From: Prevotella sp.
GTDB taxonomy: Bacteria; Bacteroidota; Bacteroidia; Bacteroidales; Bacteroidaceae
Direction of reading: 5' to 3'
Length of the DNA stretch: 55,842 nt
NCBI GenBank assembly: GCA_017483185.1
Contig: JAFULM010000056.1
Span: 1 to 55,842, forward strand
Part shown: positions 35,759-44,065 of the stretch, in pieces
Numbering within the stretch: the first letter of the stretch is position 1
Layout: every line of letters begins with the position of its first letter
Program-made: the position numbers and the translations under genes
Notes under the pieces: model-generated
What the model saw: the letters and a program-made list of their open reading frames with translations, nothing else
The model's database searches: none
What the model was told of the DNA's origin: nothing

Positions 35759-36676
35759 ATGAGCCGACTTTACTACCGAAAGACTGACCGCAAAGCCATC
35801 CTGACACTTCTGAGCGTCATCGCGGCCGTCCTTTCGCTGCTCCACGCTTTCGGGGATAAGTTCGGAAAACAAACCGGCATCACTCCCGCGGCCGACTCTT
35901 TGCAGGTCAGAACAGCCGGCGTTCATAGCGGCGATGCACGCGGCATGACCGACGGAACGCGGAACAACGACGCGAAAGGACCTTATTATGCCGCCGAAAG
36001 CCGCCACACAGAACTTTTCTTTTTTGACCCCAACACGGCCGACAGCACGGCGTTGCTCCGCCTCGGACTGCAACCGTGGCAGGTGAGGAGCATCTACAAG
36101 TATCGCAGCCGCGGCGGAATATATCGTCGTCCGGGCGATTTCGCACGCCTCTACGGCCTCACCGCCGGCCAATACAACCGTCTGCGACCCTACATCCGCA
36201 TCTCCCCGGACTTCCTTCCCGCATCACTCCTTCCGGAAGCGGCATACGAGAAGCCTGACACAGTGTCGCGACCGAAGAAACTCGCAGCGGGAGAACACAT
36301 CGCGCTGGACACGGCCGACAGCACAACGCTGCTCCAAGTGCCGGGCATCGGCCGTTACTTCGCGCGGTGCATCGTGGGCTACGGCAAGCGGTTGGGCGGC
36401 TACGTGAGCGTCAATCAGCTCGATGAAATCGACGGTTTTCCGTCCGAAGCAAAACAATACTTCACCATCGGCGACCACACCCCACATCGGTTGGACATCA
36501 ACAACCTTTCCGCCTCGGAGCTGCGTCGCCATCCCTACATCACCTTCCGCCAGGCGCAAGCCCTCACCGACTACCGCCGCATGCATGGACCGATACGCGA
36601 TATGAACGCCCTGAAGACCCTGCCTGCTTTTACACCCGATAACATAGAGCGGCTGCGGCCTTACGTCAAGTTCTGA
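35759..36676 (+). CDS. Helix-hairpin-helix protein, ComEA-like
   Basis: A 305-residue protein with a membrane-spanning start (TLLSVIAAVLSLLHAF) and several helix-hairpin-helix units: FDPNTADSTALLRLGLQPWQ, LQVPGIGRYFARCIVGYGKR and LDINNLSASELRRHPYITFR. HhH units bind DNA backbone, and membrane-tethered relatives act in DNA uptake. dprA at 47.8 kb also belongs to the transformation toolkit, but no other competence gene is near. It is tightly linked to the transporter genes. Confidence 0.85.
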   Translation: MSRLYYRKTDRKAILTLLSVIAAVLSLLHAFGDKFGKQTGITPAADSLQVRTAGVHSGDARGMTDGTRNNDAKGPYYAAESRHTELFFFDPNTADSTALLRLGLQPWQVRSIYKYRSRGGIYRRPGDFARLYGLTAGQYNRLRPYIRISPDFLPASLLPEAAYEKPDTVSRPKKLAAGEHIALDTADSTTLLQVPGIGRYFARCIVGYGKRLGGYVSVNQLDEIDGFPSEAKQYFTIGDHTPHRLDINNLSASELRRHPYITFRQAQALTDYRRMHGPIRDMNALKTLPAFTPDNIERLRPYVKF

Positions 36677-36733
36677 AGAAAGGCCGGAAGGATATATGAT
36701 AACAGCCAAAGAGAACCAAACCGCTTACACGTC

Positions 36734-37939
36734 ATGAACATACCACGCCCCTTCGCCCGTCCGTTTTACGTCATGCTGAAACCCGCCGGTTCCCGCTGCA
36801 ACCTCTCATGCCGTTACTGCTACTATCTCGAGAAAGGCAAATATTACGCTCCGGAGGGCAAACATCACGATGAAATCGACGATTTTTGCATATCAGACGA
36901 ACTTCTTGAGAACTTCACACGCCAGTACATCGAGGCTCAGACGACGGCAGAAGTGCTCTTCACGTGGCACGGCGGCGAACCGCTCCTGCGTCCCTTGGAC
37001 TTCTACCGCCGAGCCTTGGCCCTGCAACGGCGTTATGCCGGCGGCCGGCGGGTCGACAACTGCATCCAGACCAACGGCACGCTGCTGACCGACGAGTGGT
37101 GCCGCTTTCTGCGGGACAACGGTTTCCTGGTCGGCATATCCATCGACGGACCGCGCCATTTCCACGAAGGCGGACGCGGACGGACGTTCGACGCCGTCAT
37201 GCGGGGCATCGGACTGCTGGAGCGTCACGGTGTCAAATGGAACGCGATGGCCGTGGTCGACAGCCTCAACGTCGCCCACCCGATAGAGTTCTACCGTTTC
37301 TTCCGGTCCATCGGGTGCCGCTTTCTCCAGTTTACGCCCGTCGTCGAGCGTCGCGACCCCGCCACCGGCATGCTCATGGAGGGGTTGACCGAAGGCGGAG
37401 AGGTCACAAAATGGTCGGTTTCATCGGACCAGTGGGGCCGTTTCCTCTGCGAGATGTTCGACGAATGGGTGCGTCGCGACGTCGGCGAGATGTTCGTCCA
37501 GATCTTTGACGCGACACTCGCCTGCTGGGCGGGAGAGCCACCCGGCATCTGTTCCTTAGGCCCTGTGTGCGGCCATTCGGCAGCTATGGAACACAACGGC
37601 GATCTATACAGCTGCGACCACTTTGTCTTCCCCTCCCACCGTCTCGGCAATATCCGCGAGACGCCGCTCACGGAAATGATGTACGGACCGCAGCAGACAG
37701 CGTTCGGCAACGCCAAGCGGACCACGCTGCCGCAACAATGCCGCGAGTGCCGGTGGATGTTCACATGCCACGGCGAATGTCCCAAAAACCGCTTCATACG
37801 CGACTGCTACGGCAATCCGGGCCTCAACTACCTGTGCGACGGCTACCGCCGCTACTTCGCCCACGTCGCTCCAGCTATGGATTTCATGAAGGCGGAACTC
37901 GACGCGGGACGCGCTCCGGCGAACATCATGGGACGCTGA
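36734..37939 (+). CDS. Anaerobic sulfatase-maturase-like radical SAM/SPASM enzyme
   Basis: A 401-residue radical SAM enzyme. The 4Fe-4S site is Cys22, Cys26 and Cys29 in CNLSCRYCYY. LFTWHGGEPLL is the SAM-contact region. The C-terminal SPASM cysteines follow (CSLGPVCGHSAAMEHNGDLY, CDHF, CRECRWMFTCHGECPKNRF). It converts a sulfatase Cys or Ser to formylglycine in relatives. No sulfatase gene is in the window, so it must act on proteins encoded elsewhere. Confidence 0.92.
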   Translation: MNIPRPFARPFYVMLKPAGSRCNLSCRYCYYLEKGKYYAPEGKHHDEIDDFCISDELLENFTRQYIEAQTTAEVLFTWHGGEPLLRPLDFYRRALALQRRYAGGRRVDNCIQTNGTLLTDEWCRFLRDNGFLVGISIDGPRHFHEGGRGRTFDAVMRGIGLLERHGVKWNAMAVVDSLNVAHPIEFYRFFRSIGCRFLQFTPVVERRDPATGMLMEGLTEGGEVTKWSVSSDQWGRFLCEMFDEWVRRDVGEMFVQIFDATLACWAGEPPGICSLGPVCGHSAAMEHNGDLYSCDHFVFPSHRLGNIRETPLTEMMYGPQQTAFGNAKRTTLPQQCRECRWMFTCHGECPKNRFIRDCYGNPGLNYLCDGYRRYFAHVAPAMDFMKAELDAGRAPANIMGR

Positions 37940-37947
37940 TTATACAA

Positions 37948-38053
37948 GTAGGGTCGCGACCGCCTCCATGCCACATAACCAATCACCTGATTGCCATTCA
38001 TATACGACAATCAATCATGTGACCGAGGCGGTCGCGACGGGTCGCGACCCTAC
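37948..38053. repeat. GGTCGCGACC-type dyad repeat, complete copy
   Basis: A 106-base element. GTAGGGTCGCGACCGCCTC on the left is mirrored on the right by GAGGCGGTCGCGAC-GG-GTCGCGACCCTAC, where GTCGCGAC is doubled. The other copy is at 1-92 and a fragment is near 26490. Internal ACGACAATCAATCATG also pairs partly with CACCTGATTGCCATT. Confidence 0.8.
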
Positions 38054-38104
38054 CTGTGGGAACGACATCCGCGATAACAAGCCCCTTAACACCTAAAGAA
38101 AATT

Positions 38105-38136
38105 CTTGCTGTTCTGCCACTTTTCCACTACCTTTG
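38105..38136 (+). promoter_or_regulatory. Promoter of the S41 protease gene
   Basis: CTTG (38105-38108) and TACCTTTG (38129-38136), 20 bases apart. Confidence 0.7.
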
Positions 38137-38164
38137 CACAATAACATCAAAGAAAATAACAATT

Positions 38165-39745
38165 ATGAAGAAAACTATCTGTGCGGCGGCATGCTGTCTG
38201 ATGATGATGCCGGGCCACGCACAAAACAAGATTACGATAACGAAAGACAGTCCGCTGTTCAAACTCCAGATAGCCGAAATGGCCATCAACAACATGTATG
38301 TCGACAGCGTCGACGAGAAAAAGCTCGTCGAGGACGGCATCAGGGGCATGCTGGAAAAACTTGATCCCCACTCGGCCTACATGACTCCGAAGGAGGTCAA
38401 GGCCGCCGACGAACCGCTGTCAGGCGGCTTCGAAGGCATCGGGGTCCAGTTCAACATGATCGACGACACGCTCATGGTCATCCAGCCTGTGGTCAACGGC
38501 CCCTCGGAAAAGGTCGGAATCATCGCCGGCGACCGCATCGTGGCCGTCAACGACACGGCCATCGCCGGTGTGAAGATGTCGCGTGAGGACATCATGCGCC
38601 GTCTGCGCGGTCCGAAAGGGACAAAGGTCCGTCTGGGAGTGGTACGCAGCGGTATCACCGACACGCTCCGGTTTACCGTCACTCGCGACAAGATACCGGT
38701 CAAGACCGTCGACGCCGTCTACATGATACGCCCCGGAGTGGGCTACATCCGCATCGGCAGCTTCGGCGCGACGACCCACGAGGAGTTCATGGAAGGCATG
38801 AGACAGTTGCGCAAGAAGGGCATGCGGAGCCTCATGCTCGATCTTCAGGAGAATGGCGGCGGCTATCTGCAGGCGGCTGTCGAAGTGGCCAACGAGTTCC
38901 TCCAGGGCGGCGACATGATCGTCTATACCGACGGCCGCAAAGCCCCTAAAGCGGAATATCGGGCACGCGGCAATGGGTCGTTCACCGAGGGACGCGTCGT
39001 CGTGCTCGTGGACAGCTACACGGCGTCGGCCGCCGAGATCGTCACGGGAGCCATTCAGGACCACGACCGTGGCACGGTGGTCGGACGGCGCACGTTCGGC
39101 AAGGGACTCGTCCAGCGGCCGGTCGGTCTCCCCGACGGGTCGATGATACGCCTGACGGTCTCCCACTACTACACGCCGGCGGGCCGCTGCATACAGAAGC
39201 CCTACACCAAGGGTGGCAGCAAGGATTACGCGATGGACATGATGAACCGTCTGAAGAGCGGCGAACTGACCAATGCGGACAGCGTCCACTTCGCCGACTC
39301 GCTCAAGTATTACACCCTCCGCGAACATCGCACGGTCTACGGCGGCGGAGGTATCATGCCCGACCACTTTGTCCCGCTCGACACGACGCGCTACACCAAG
39401 TTCCACCGCCTGTTGGCGGCCAAGAGCGTCATCCTCAACGCCAACCTCCGATACATCGACGCCCACCGCAAGGAGCTGAAGAAGACGTACAAGTCGTTTG
39501 CCACTTTCAACGCCTCTTTTGAAATTCCGCAAAGCGTCATCGACGGCATACTGAAGGAGGGCGAACGCTTGGACATCAAGCCTAAGGACGATGACGAGCT
39601 CAACCGCACCCTGCCCCATCTGCGGCTGCAACTCAAAGCCCTCGTCGCCCGAGACCTTTGGGACATGAGCGAATATTTCGCCGTGATCAACGAGAGCAGC
39701 GACATTGTCAAAAAGGCACTTGAGGTGATCGAGGCCCCACTCTGA
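38165..39745 (+). CDS. S41 family C-terminal processing protease
   Basis: A 526-residue exported tail-specific protease: signal peptide MKKTICAAACCLMMMPGHAQ, PDZ domain at about 85-165 (GIGVQFNMIDDTLMVIQPVV), and a catalytic core with Ser288 in SYTASAAE and Lys313 in TFGKGL. SHYYTPAGRCIQ is a family block. The C-terminal 130 residues are helical. It is expected to process or degrade envelope proteins. Two or more S41 paralogues are usual in Bacteroidales. Confidence 0.94.
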   Translation: MKKTICAAACCLMMMPGHAQNKITITKDSPLFKLQIAEMAINNMYVDSVDEKKLVEDGIRGMLEKLDPHSAYMTPKEVKAADEPLSGGFEGIGVQFNMIDDTLMVIQPVVNGPSEKVGIIAGDRIVAVNDTAIAGVKMSREDIMRRLRGPKGTKVRLGVVRSGITDTLRFTVTRDKIPVKTVDAVYMIRPGVGYIRIGSFGATTHEEFMEGMRQLRKKGMRSLMLDLQENGGGYLQAAVEVANEFLQGGDMIVYTDGRKAPKAEYRARGNGSFTEGRVVVLVDSYTASAAEIVTGAIQDHDRGTVVGRRTFGKGLVQRPVGLPDGSMIRLTVSHYYTPAGRCIQKPYTKGGSKDYAMDMMNRLKSGELTNADSVHFADSLKYYTLREHRTVYGGGGIMPDHFVPLDTTRYTKFHRLLAAKSVILNANLRYIDAHRKELKKTYKSFATFNASFEIPQSVIDGILKEGERLDIKPKDDDELNRTLPHLRLQLKALVARDLWDMSEYFAVINESSDIVKKALEVIEAPL

Positions 39746-39812
39746 CATCTACCACAGAGACTGCACTCGGCACACATCTTTAGCGCTATCGGACACAACG
39801 CAACAAGCCCTT

Positions 39813-39875
39813 AAAATGAGGATGTTATGATTGGTGTAGATTGAAAGAAAGATGTGTATAGAGAGTAGTTTGACG
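39813..39875 (+). repeat. Copy of the sequence flanking the MITE-like element, without the hairpin
   Basis: AAAATGAGGATGTTATGATT followed by GG(A/T)GTAGA occurs here and at 12818, directly after the perfect hairpin. A looser match follows the element at 28240. It may be an empty site or part of a larger repeat. Confidence 0.55.
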
Positions 39876-39930
39876 GAGACGGTCACACGATGTGTTAAAC
39901 GATAGGATGCGAAAGAGGCATCTCCCATGG

Positions 39931-39968
39931 CAATCCCCGTAACGACAGATGTGCCGTTGCGGGGATTG
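39931..39968. terminator. Terminator hairpin, conserved-loop family
   Basis: CAATCCCCGTAACG pairs with CGTTGCGGGGATTG. It has the same loop as at 42127 and 43998 but in opposite orientation. Confidence 0.75.
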
Positions 39969-39985
39969 TCTTTTGGAATTTTGTC

Positions 39986-40523
39986 GGATGATATATCTTT
40001 ACAAAATCACATTCGTCCGGACTTCCGGTTTTGCTCATTTTCCGCCCCTCTTTCGCCCCGTAAGGGCCTCCCGGCCTACGTCCGGACAGCGGAGAATGAC
40101 AGATTTTGCCGCCGTCGCCACCCCTGGAGGCTCTTACGGTGTTTCCGGAGCAGAGATTTTTCACGTTTTCCAACCCTGACTTTTTCTCGAAAAAGCACCC
40201 GTTTTTCTGCCGTAAGGCCCTCCCGAGGTCGCGACGGCGGCCTTGTCGTGTTGCAACGGGGCCGCCGTTGCAACGCAATAAGGGCCTTACGGCAACCCCG
40301 CGGGGCCCTTATTGCACGACCGCCGCAGCCCGATCGCTTACCAACGGATTTGCGGCTTCCTGTATATGCTTATGAATGAGCATGTTATAAAATATGTAAA
40401 CAAATCATCACGGCGACCCCTGATTTTTGATACGCTCATGCTTGCGATATTTGGGAGCGCGGCGAAATAAATTTGGAAAGTACCTCTAAAAAACGGCGTT
40501 AAATTCAGAATTAATTTGACAAA
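39986..40523 (+). repeat. Modular intergenic repeat element, copy C
   Basis: The left end GGATGATATATCTTTACAAA and the right end TTAAATTCAGAATTAATTTG match the ends of copy D. The core (about 40225-40330) repeats GTTGCAACGGGGCCGCCGTT and GCGGGGCCCTTATTGCA. The interior is otherwise rearranged, lacking the CCCCTCTGACTCCCC hairpins. Confidence 0.75.
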
Positions 40524-40537
40524 GGATGTTTATTTTC

Positions 40538-40702
40538 AACGCAAAGATATATTTCAACGCAAAGACGCAAAGACACAAAGGGGCGCCGCCGCGCATACGG
40601 AAGGTCGCAAAGGCAAGACTGACGTCATGCGCTACGCCTTTCGTGTCTTTGCGTGCTTCCGTATGCGCGTCTGCGCCCCCCCCCTTGCGTCTTTGCGTTG
40701 AA
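40538..40702. repeat. CGCAAAGACGCAAAG inverted repeat
   Basis: TTCAACGCAAAGACGCAAAG on the left and CTTGCGTCTTTGCGTTGAAA on the right enclose GC-rich spacer with CATACGGAAG/CTTCCGTATG. Related to 11430, 19630 and 26400. Confidence 0.75.
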
Positions 40703-40743
40703 ATCCAAATACCGGATGAACCTAAAATAAAATCACCACGGTC

Positions 40744-40774
40744 GTTGCATTATCAGAATTATTACGTATATTTG
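40744..40774 (+). promoter_or_regulatory. Promoter of a long untranslated region
   Basis: GTTG (40744-40747) and TATATTTG (40767-40774), 19 bases apart; the next credible start codon is 470 bases downstream. Confidence 0.55.
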
Positions 40775-40775
40775 C

Positions 40776-41240
40776 AGCGACTCTCATCAGTCCGACTGCC
40801 CGCAAAGCGGTAATCCCGTCCAGCGGCAGCAATACGACAACCCTCGCCGAGCCGGAAAGAAGACCACGGTCTGACAGACGGAGGAACACGGGTGGGAACG
40901 TAGAGTCGCTATATTTGGGAAAGCGTTTGCTTGACGCTTTGTTCTTGACCACTTGAAACTTCGCAACTTCCAAGAATAAAGTCAGAACATTGCAACGGTA
41001 GATGCTCATGGGATGTCTTATATAGATATTTCCCTTGATGTCACATACGTCATCTATGTGCCCGCGACGCTGCGGTTCGCATTTGACGGGTGTGGTGCAT
41101 GGGGATTTGTTTATAGATACATCGGCGTGGGTTTCGCGTTGCTCGTTCTCTTTATTCGGGCAATGCGAAGGCCTCAAGTGGTGGACGGGTGACGGGCAGA
41201 ATCTCACGCTTTTCTTATATCGTTAATGTAAGAAAAGAAA
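40776..41240 (+). ncRNA. Candidate structured leader or non-coding RNA upstream of a small HTH gene
   Basis: Complementary blocks suggest structure: AGCGACTC (40776-40783) with GAGTCGCT (40903-40910), the AAGCGT-TTGCTTG-ACGCTT hairpin (40921-40939), ACCACTTGA and CTTCGCA near 40950-40965 with TGCGAAG and TCAAGTGGT near 41164-41182, and CTTTTCTTA/TAAGAAAAG (about 41210-41238). No reading frame is convincing. It may be the 5' leader of the HTH gene or an independent RNA; no known class is assigned. Confidence 0.4.
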
Positions 41241-41247
41241 CATCATC

Positions 41248-41454
41248 ATGGTAAATATCGGGCAGTGTATAAAAGACGAACTGGAACGGCAGGAACGTTC
41301 CGTCAGCTGGTTGGCGCGCAAACTGAACTGTCACAGGTCGGTCGTCTACCGCATCTTCAACAAAAACAGCATAGATACGAATCTGCTGAAAAGCATATCC
41401 GAGATATTGGGTTATGACTTCTTCAAGGAATATTCCGACGATATGAACAAATAA
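41248..41454 (+). CDS. Small XRE-like helix-turn-helix protein
   Basis: A 68-residue DNA-binding protein. SVSWLARKLNCHRSVVYRIF is a clear helix-turn-helix, followed by NLLKSISEILGYDFFKEYS. It belongs to a small protein type common in Bacteroidales and of unknown target. The GTAAGAAAAG hairpin just upstream could shield its start region. Confidence 0.85.
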   Translation: MVNIGQCIKDELERQERSVSWLARKLNCHRSVVYRIFNKNSIDTNLLKSISEILGYDFFKEYSDDMNK

Positions 41455-41529
41455 AACAAGTCGCTCAGATGCGTCATTTGTGTCGCATTAGTGCGACACT
41501 TCGTGTTCGGCTTTTTCGCCGATAAGGAT

Positions 41530-41537
41530 TAATTTTG
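41530..41537 (+). promoter_or_regulatory. -7 box (TAATTTTG) of the second lipoprotein gene
   Basis: Fits TAnnTTTG, with TTCG 20 bases upstream. A GTGTCGCATTAGTGCGACAC dyad (about 41479-41500) lies directly upstream and could be an operator. Confidence 0.6.
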
Positions 41538-41583
41538 CAATTGGAATATAAAACATTAATTAATTCTTTATAAAATTTTATTT

Positions 41584-41985
41584 ATGAAAACATTCAAGTA
41601 TTTTTCTATGATGCTGGCTATGCTGGTATGTAGTATTGGATTTGTTAGTTGTAGCAGTGATGATGATGACGACACGAACGCTTCTACCTCAAACTCCATT
41701 TATGGAACATGGGTAGAAGAAGGTGATGATTATGTTCTTGAATTCACACTCAACAACAATGGTAGTGGTAATTATAGACTTACAGAAGGTAAGAGAAGCG
41801 AGACCGGTCCTTTTGAATTTGGTTACGATAATGAGGAAAAAGTACTCACAATAGTTCCTGACGGTGCAGATACTTTTATCCTTGCCGGGGAGTGGAATGT
41901 CACAGTTACACCAACCATTTTGCGGATTCAAGGAGTATCCGATATAGATGGCCGTTCTTATACTTTTCAATTTAGACGCAAATAA
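41584..41985 (+). CDS. Small lipoprotein, paralogue of the one at 12878
   Basis: A 133-residue lipoprotein with the same leader pattern (FKYFSMMLAMLVCSIGFVSC) and acidic SSDDDDD linker as the gene at 12878. The body (YGTWVEEGDDYVLEFTLNNN…) is a small beta domain, lipocalin-like in spacing. Base composition is more AT-rich than its neighbours, which may mark later arrival. Function unknown. Confidence 0.85.
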   Translation: MKTFKYFSMMLAMLVCSIGFVSCSSDDDDDTNASTSNSIYGTWVEEGDDYVLEFTLNNNGSGNYRLTEGKRSETGPFEFGYDNEEKVLTIVPDGADTFILAGEWNVTVTPTILRIQGVSDIDGRSYTFQFRRK

Positions 41986-42126
41986 TAGAGAAGTGCAATA
42001 ATATAACTCCTCATTTGACGGCCACAAGGCCGTTCTAAAAATAGAAATACTTTTCTTTTAATAACAAAGCGAAAAGATTATATTATGTATATTGCGGTAC
42101 AATAATCCGCTCGTTTTGCCATAAAT

Positions 42127-42165
42127 CAATCCCCGCAACGGCATATCTGCACGTTGCGGGGATTG
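42127..42165. terminator. Terminator hairpin, conserved-loop family
   Basis: CAATCCCCGCAACG pairs with CGTTGCGGGGATTG around GCATATCTGCA. Confidence 0.75.
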
Positions 42166-42303
42166 TAGGTTACGGTGGGCATTGGTGGGGCACGGCGCAA
42201 TGTCAGTGGTCATCATTTTCTTTATCCTGCAACCGGTTTGCAATCTGTTACAGCAAAAAGATGTGTTTTAACGCAACCGGAACCTCCCCTCCGGGTTCCT
42301 TTC

Positions 42304-42384
42304 TATAGGAAAACGCAGTTTTAGCCCCTCTATTTTATAGGAAAACGCAGTTTTTTAGCGCTTATTTTTATAGGAAAACGCAGT
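42304..42384 (+). promoter_or_regulatory. Three phased direct repeats TATAGGAAAACGCAGT
   Basis: Identical 16-base cores start at 42304, 42336 and 42369, spaced 32 and 33 bases (about three helical turns), so they present the same DNA face. The last ends 17 bases before the -7 box of the ATPase gene. They look like a multi-site operator for that gene rather than a CRISPR array. Confidence 0.8.
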
Positions 42385-42401
42385 AAAAGCGAAAAAATCC
42401 G

Positions 42402-42409
42402 TATCTTTG
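42402..42409 (+). promoter_or_regulatory. -7 box (TATCTTTG) of the AAA ATPase gene
   Basis: Fits TAnnTTTG; transcription would start near 42416. The third direct repeat overlaps the expected -33 region, as expected of a regulatory site. Confidence 0.7.
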
Positions 42410-42433
42410 CAGTGAGTTAAACGATTGACAGTC

Positions 42434-43786
42434 ATGCTATACAGGAAGATTGCGAGAAAAATAGAAGACCATCTCAGGTCAGACTCAAAGAGAGTCCTTG
42501 TCATTGACGGTGCCCGGCAGATAGGTAAGTCATATATAATAAGGTGGGTCGGTAAGCAGTTGTTTCCCAACTACATCGAGATAAACATGGAGGAAGACAA
42601 ACTCGGCGACCGCATCTTTGCAGAGGCGAAAACCGTCAAGGACTTCTATCTTGCCCTCAGCGTCATCGGTGGCGACAGGATGAAGGACAAGAGTTCGACG
42701 CTTGTTTTCATTGACGAAATCCAGGCATACGACCACCTGCTGACTCTCCTGAAATTCCTGCGGGCCGACGACAGGTTCACATATATCGCCAGCGGGTCGC
42801 AGCTCGGGGTTACGCTGAAGAACACCCCGTCCGTCCCAATCGGTAGCATCTCAATAGAGCACATGTATCCCTTAGACTTCGAAGAGTTCCTGATGGCCAA
42901 CGGTGTCGGTGAAACGGCGATAGACTCCATGCGTGACTGTTTCATGAAGGAAAAACCTTTGACGGACAGCATGCACAACAAGATGATGGACTTCTTCAGA
43001 AAATATCTCCTCGTGGGAGGTCTGCCCGCCGTTGTCGACAGCTATCTGACGGAGCGGAACATTGTCGAAGTGAGAGACATTCAGGAGGAAATACACTCTC
43101 TTTATGGCGTGGATGCCTCCAGATATGAAGAGGAATCTAACCGTAAGCTGAAGATACGACGCATCTTCGACATGGTCCCGTCGAATCTGGAAAACAGAAA
43201 AAAGCGTGTCGTCATCAAGGACATAGAGAACAAGAGCTGGAAGAGGGCCGAAAACTACAACGATGAATTTGAATATCTCGTGTCATCCGGAACGACCCTC
43301 GAAGTGAAGGCTATCAGCAATCCGACCTATCCGCTCGTGAAAAACAGCGGCAAGAATCTGCTGAAACTCTATCTGAATGACGTCGGGATACTCTCCGGTA
43401 TATTCTACAAGAACAACATCAAGGCCATTATGTCGGACGAATCGAGCGTCAATCTGGGCGCCGTCTACGAAACGGTAGTGGCCCAGGAGCTCCATGCCCA
43501 CGGCTTCAGGCTCTACTACTACGACAACAAGAAGAACGGGGAGGTCGACTATCTGATTGACGACTCGGACAACCTGTCGGTAATACCACTTGAAGTGAAA
43601 TCCGGCAAGGACTATACGGTGCATAGCGCGCTGGACAAGTTTCTTTCCATAGACGACTATGATGTCAAGCGGGCCTACGTCCTCTCGAACGAACAGAATG
43701 TCTTCAAGGAAAACGGCATAACCTACATACCTATATACTACGTAATGTTCTTTGAAAACATATCGCATGCCGTGGGGCAATGGTAG
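42434..43786 (+). CDS. AAA ATPase with DUF4143-type C-terminal domain
   Basis: A 450-residue ATPase. Walker A is DGARQIGKSY (about residues 22-31) and Walker B VFIDEIQAY. A sensor follows (IASGSQLG). The C-terminal half has the DUF4143/PD-(D/E)xK-like block GEVDYLIDDSDNLSVIPLEV then KSGK. Such proteins occur in large, variable families in Bacteroidales; their role is unsettled. Start ATG 42434 (MLYRKIARKI) fits the -7 box, rather than the TTG at 42425. It is preceded by three phased repeats. Confidence 0.9.
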   Translation: MLYRKIARKIEDHLRSDSKRVLVIDGARQIGKSYIIRWVGKQLFPNYIEINMEEDKLGDRIFAEAKTVKDFYLALSVIGGDRMKDKSSTLVFIDEIQAYDHLLTLLKFLRADDRFTYIASGSQLGVTLKNTPSVPIGSISIEHMYPLDFEEFLMANGVGETAIDSMRDCFMKEKPLTDSMHNKMMDFFRKYLLVGGLPAVVDSYLTERNIVEVRDIQEEIHSLYGVDASRYEEESNRKLKIRRIFDMVPSNLENRKKRVVIKDIENKSWKRAENYNDEFEYLVSSGTTLEVKAISNPTYPLVKNSGKNLLKLYLNDVGILSGIFYKNNIKAIMSDESSVNLGAVYETVVAQELHAHGFRLYYYDNKKNGEVDYLIDDSDNLSVIPLEVKSGKDYTVHSALDKFLSIDDYDVKRAYVLSNEQNVFKENGITYIPIYYVMFFENISHAVGQW

Positions 43787-43828
43787 GTCGCAGCCGTTTC
43801 AGAAAGTGAGTTGCCTGTAATCAAATGA

Positions 43829-43960
43829 TATAAACGCAATGGCCAAATCAGTGAAAAACAGAAAACGACAGAGATAGAACTGGCACGTGAGGCCGCAAAG
43901 GCCGGCCGTGTGATTGAATATTCCGGCAAGGAGGAACTTTTCAAAGATTTGGGATTGTGA
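43829..43960 (+). pseudogene. Fragment of an antitoxin-like or other small protein, no start codon
   Basis: A 43-codon open stretch with protein-like composition (TEIELAREAAKAGRVIEYSG, then KEELFKDLGL and a stop) opens directly after a stop codon and has no ATG, GTG or TTG in a usable place. The source family is not recognised. It lies between the ATPase and a toxin-antitoxin pair. Confidence 0.45.
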
Positions 43961-43997
43961 AGAAACGCCATTTCGCAATCACCAACGTTTTTAAATG

Positions 43998-44040
43998 ACA
44001 ACTCCCCGCAACGGCACATCTGCACGTTGCGGGGAGTTGT
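43998..44040. terminator. Terminator hairpin, conserved-loop family
   Basis: ACAACTCCCCGCAACG pairs with CGTTGCGGGGAGTTGT around GCACATCTGCA, serving the toxin gene on the minus strand or the fragment on the plus strand. Confidence 0.8.
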
Positions 44041-44065
44041 TTTGTATATTCGGTTCTGAACGATG

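Noticed and set aside
40790..40875. Partial resemblance to a cobalamin riboswitch core
   Set aside because: CTGCCCGCAAAGCGGTAAT and GAGCCGGAAAGAAGACC resemble the middle and end of the core, but the AGGGAA and GGTG blocks are missing, and the next gene is not linked to cobalamin.
42304..42384. CRISPR array
   Set aside because: Only three 16-base repeats, spacers too short (16-17 bases) and AT-rich, no cas gene.
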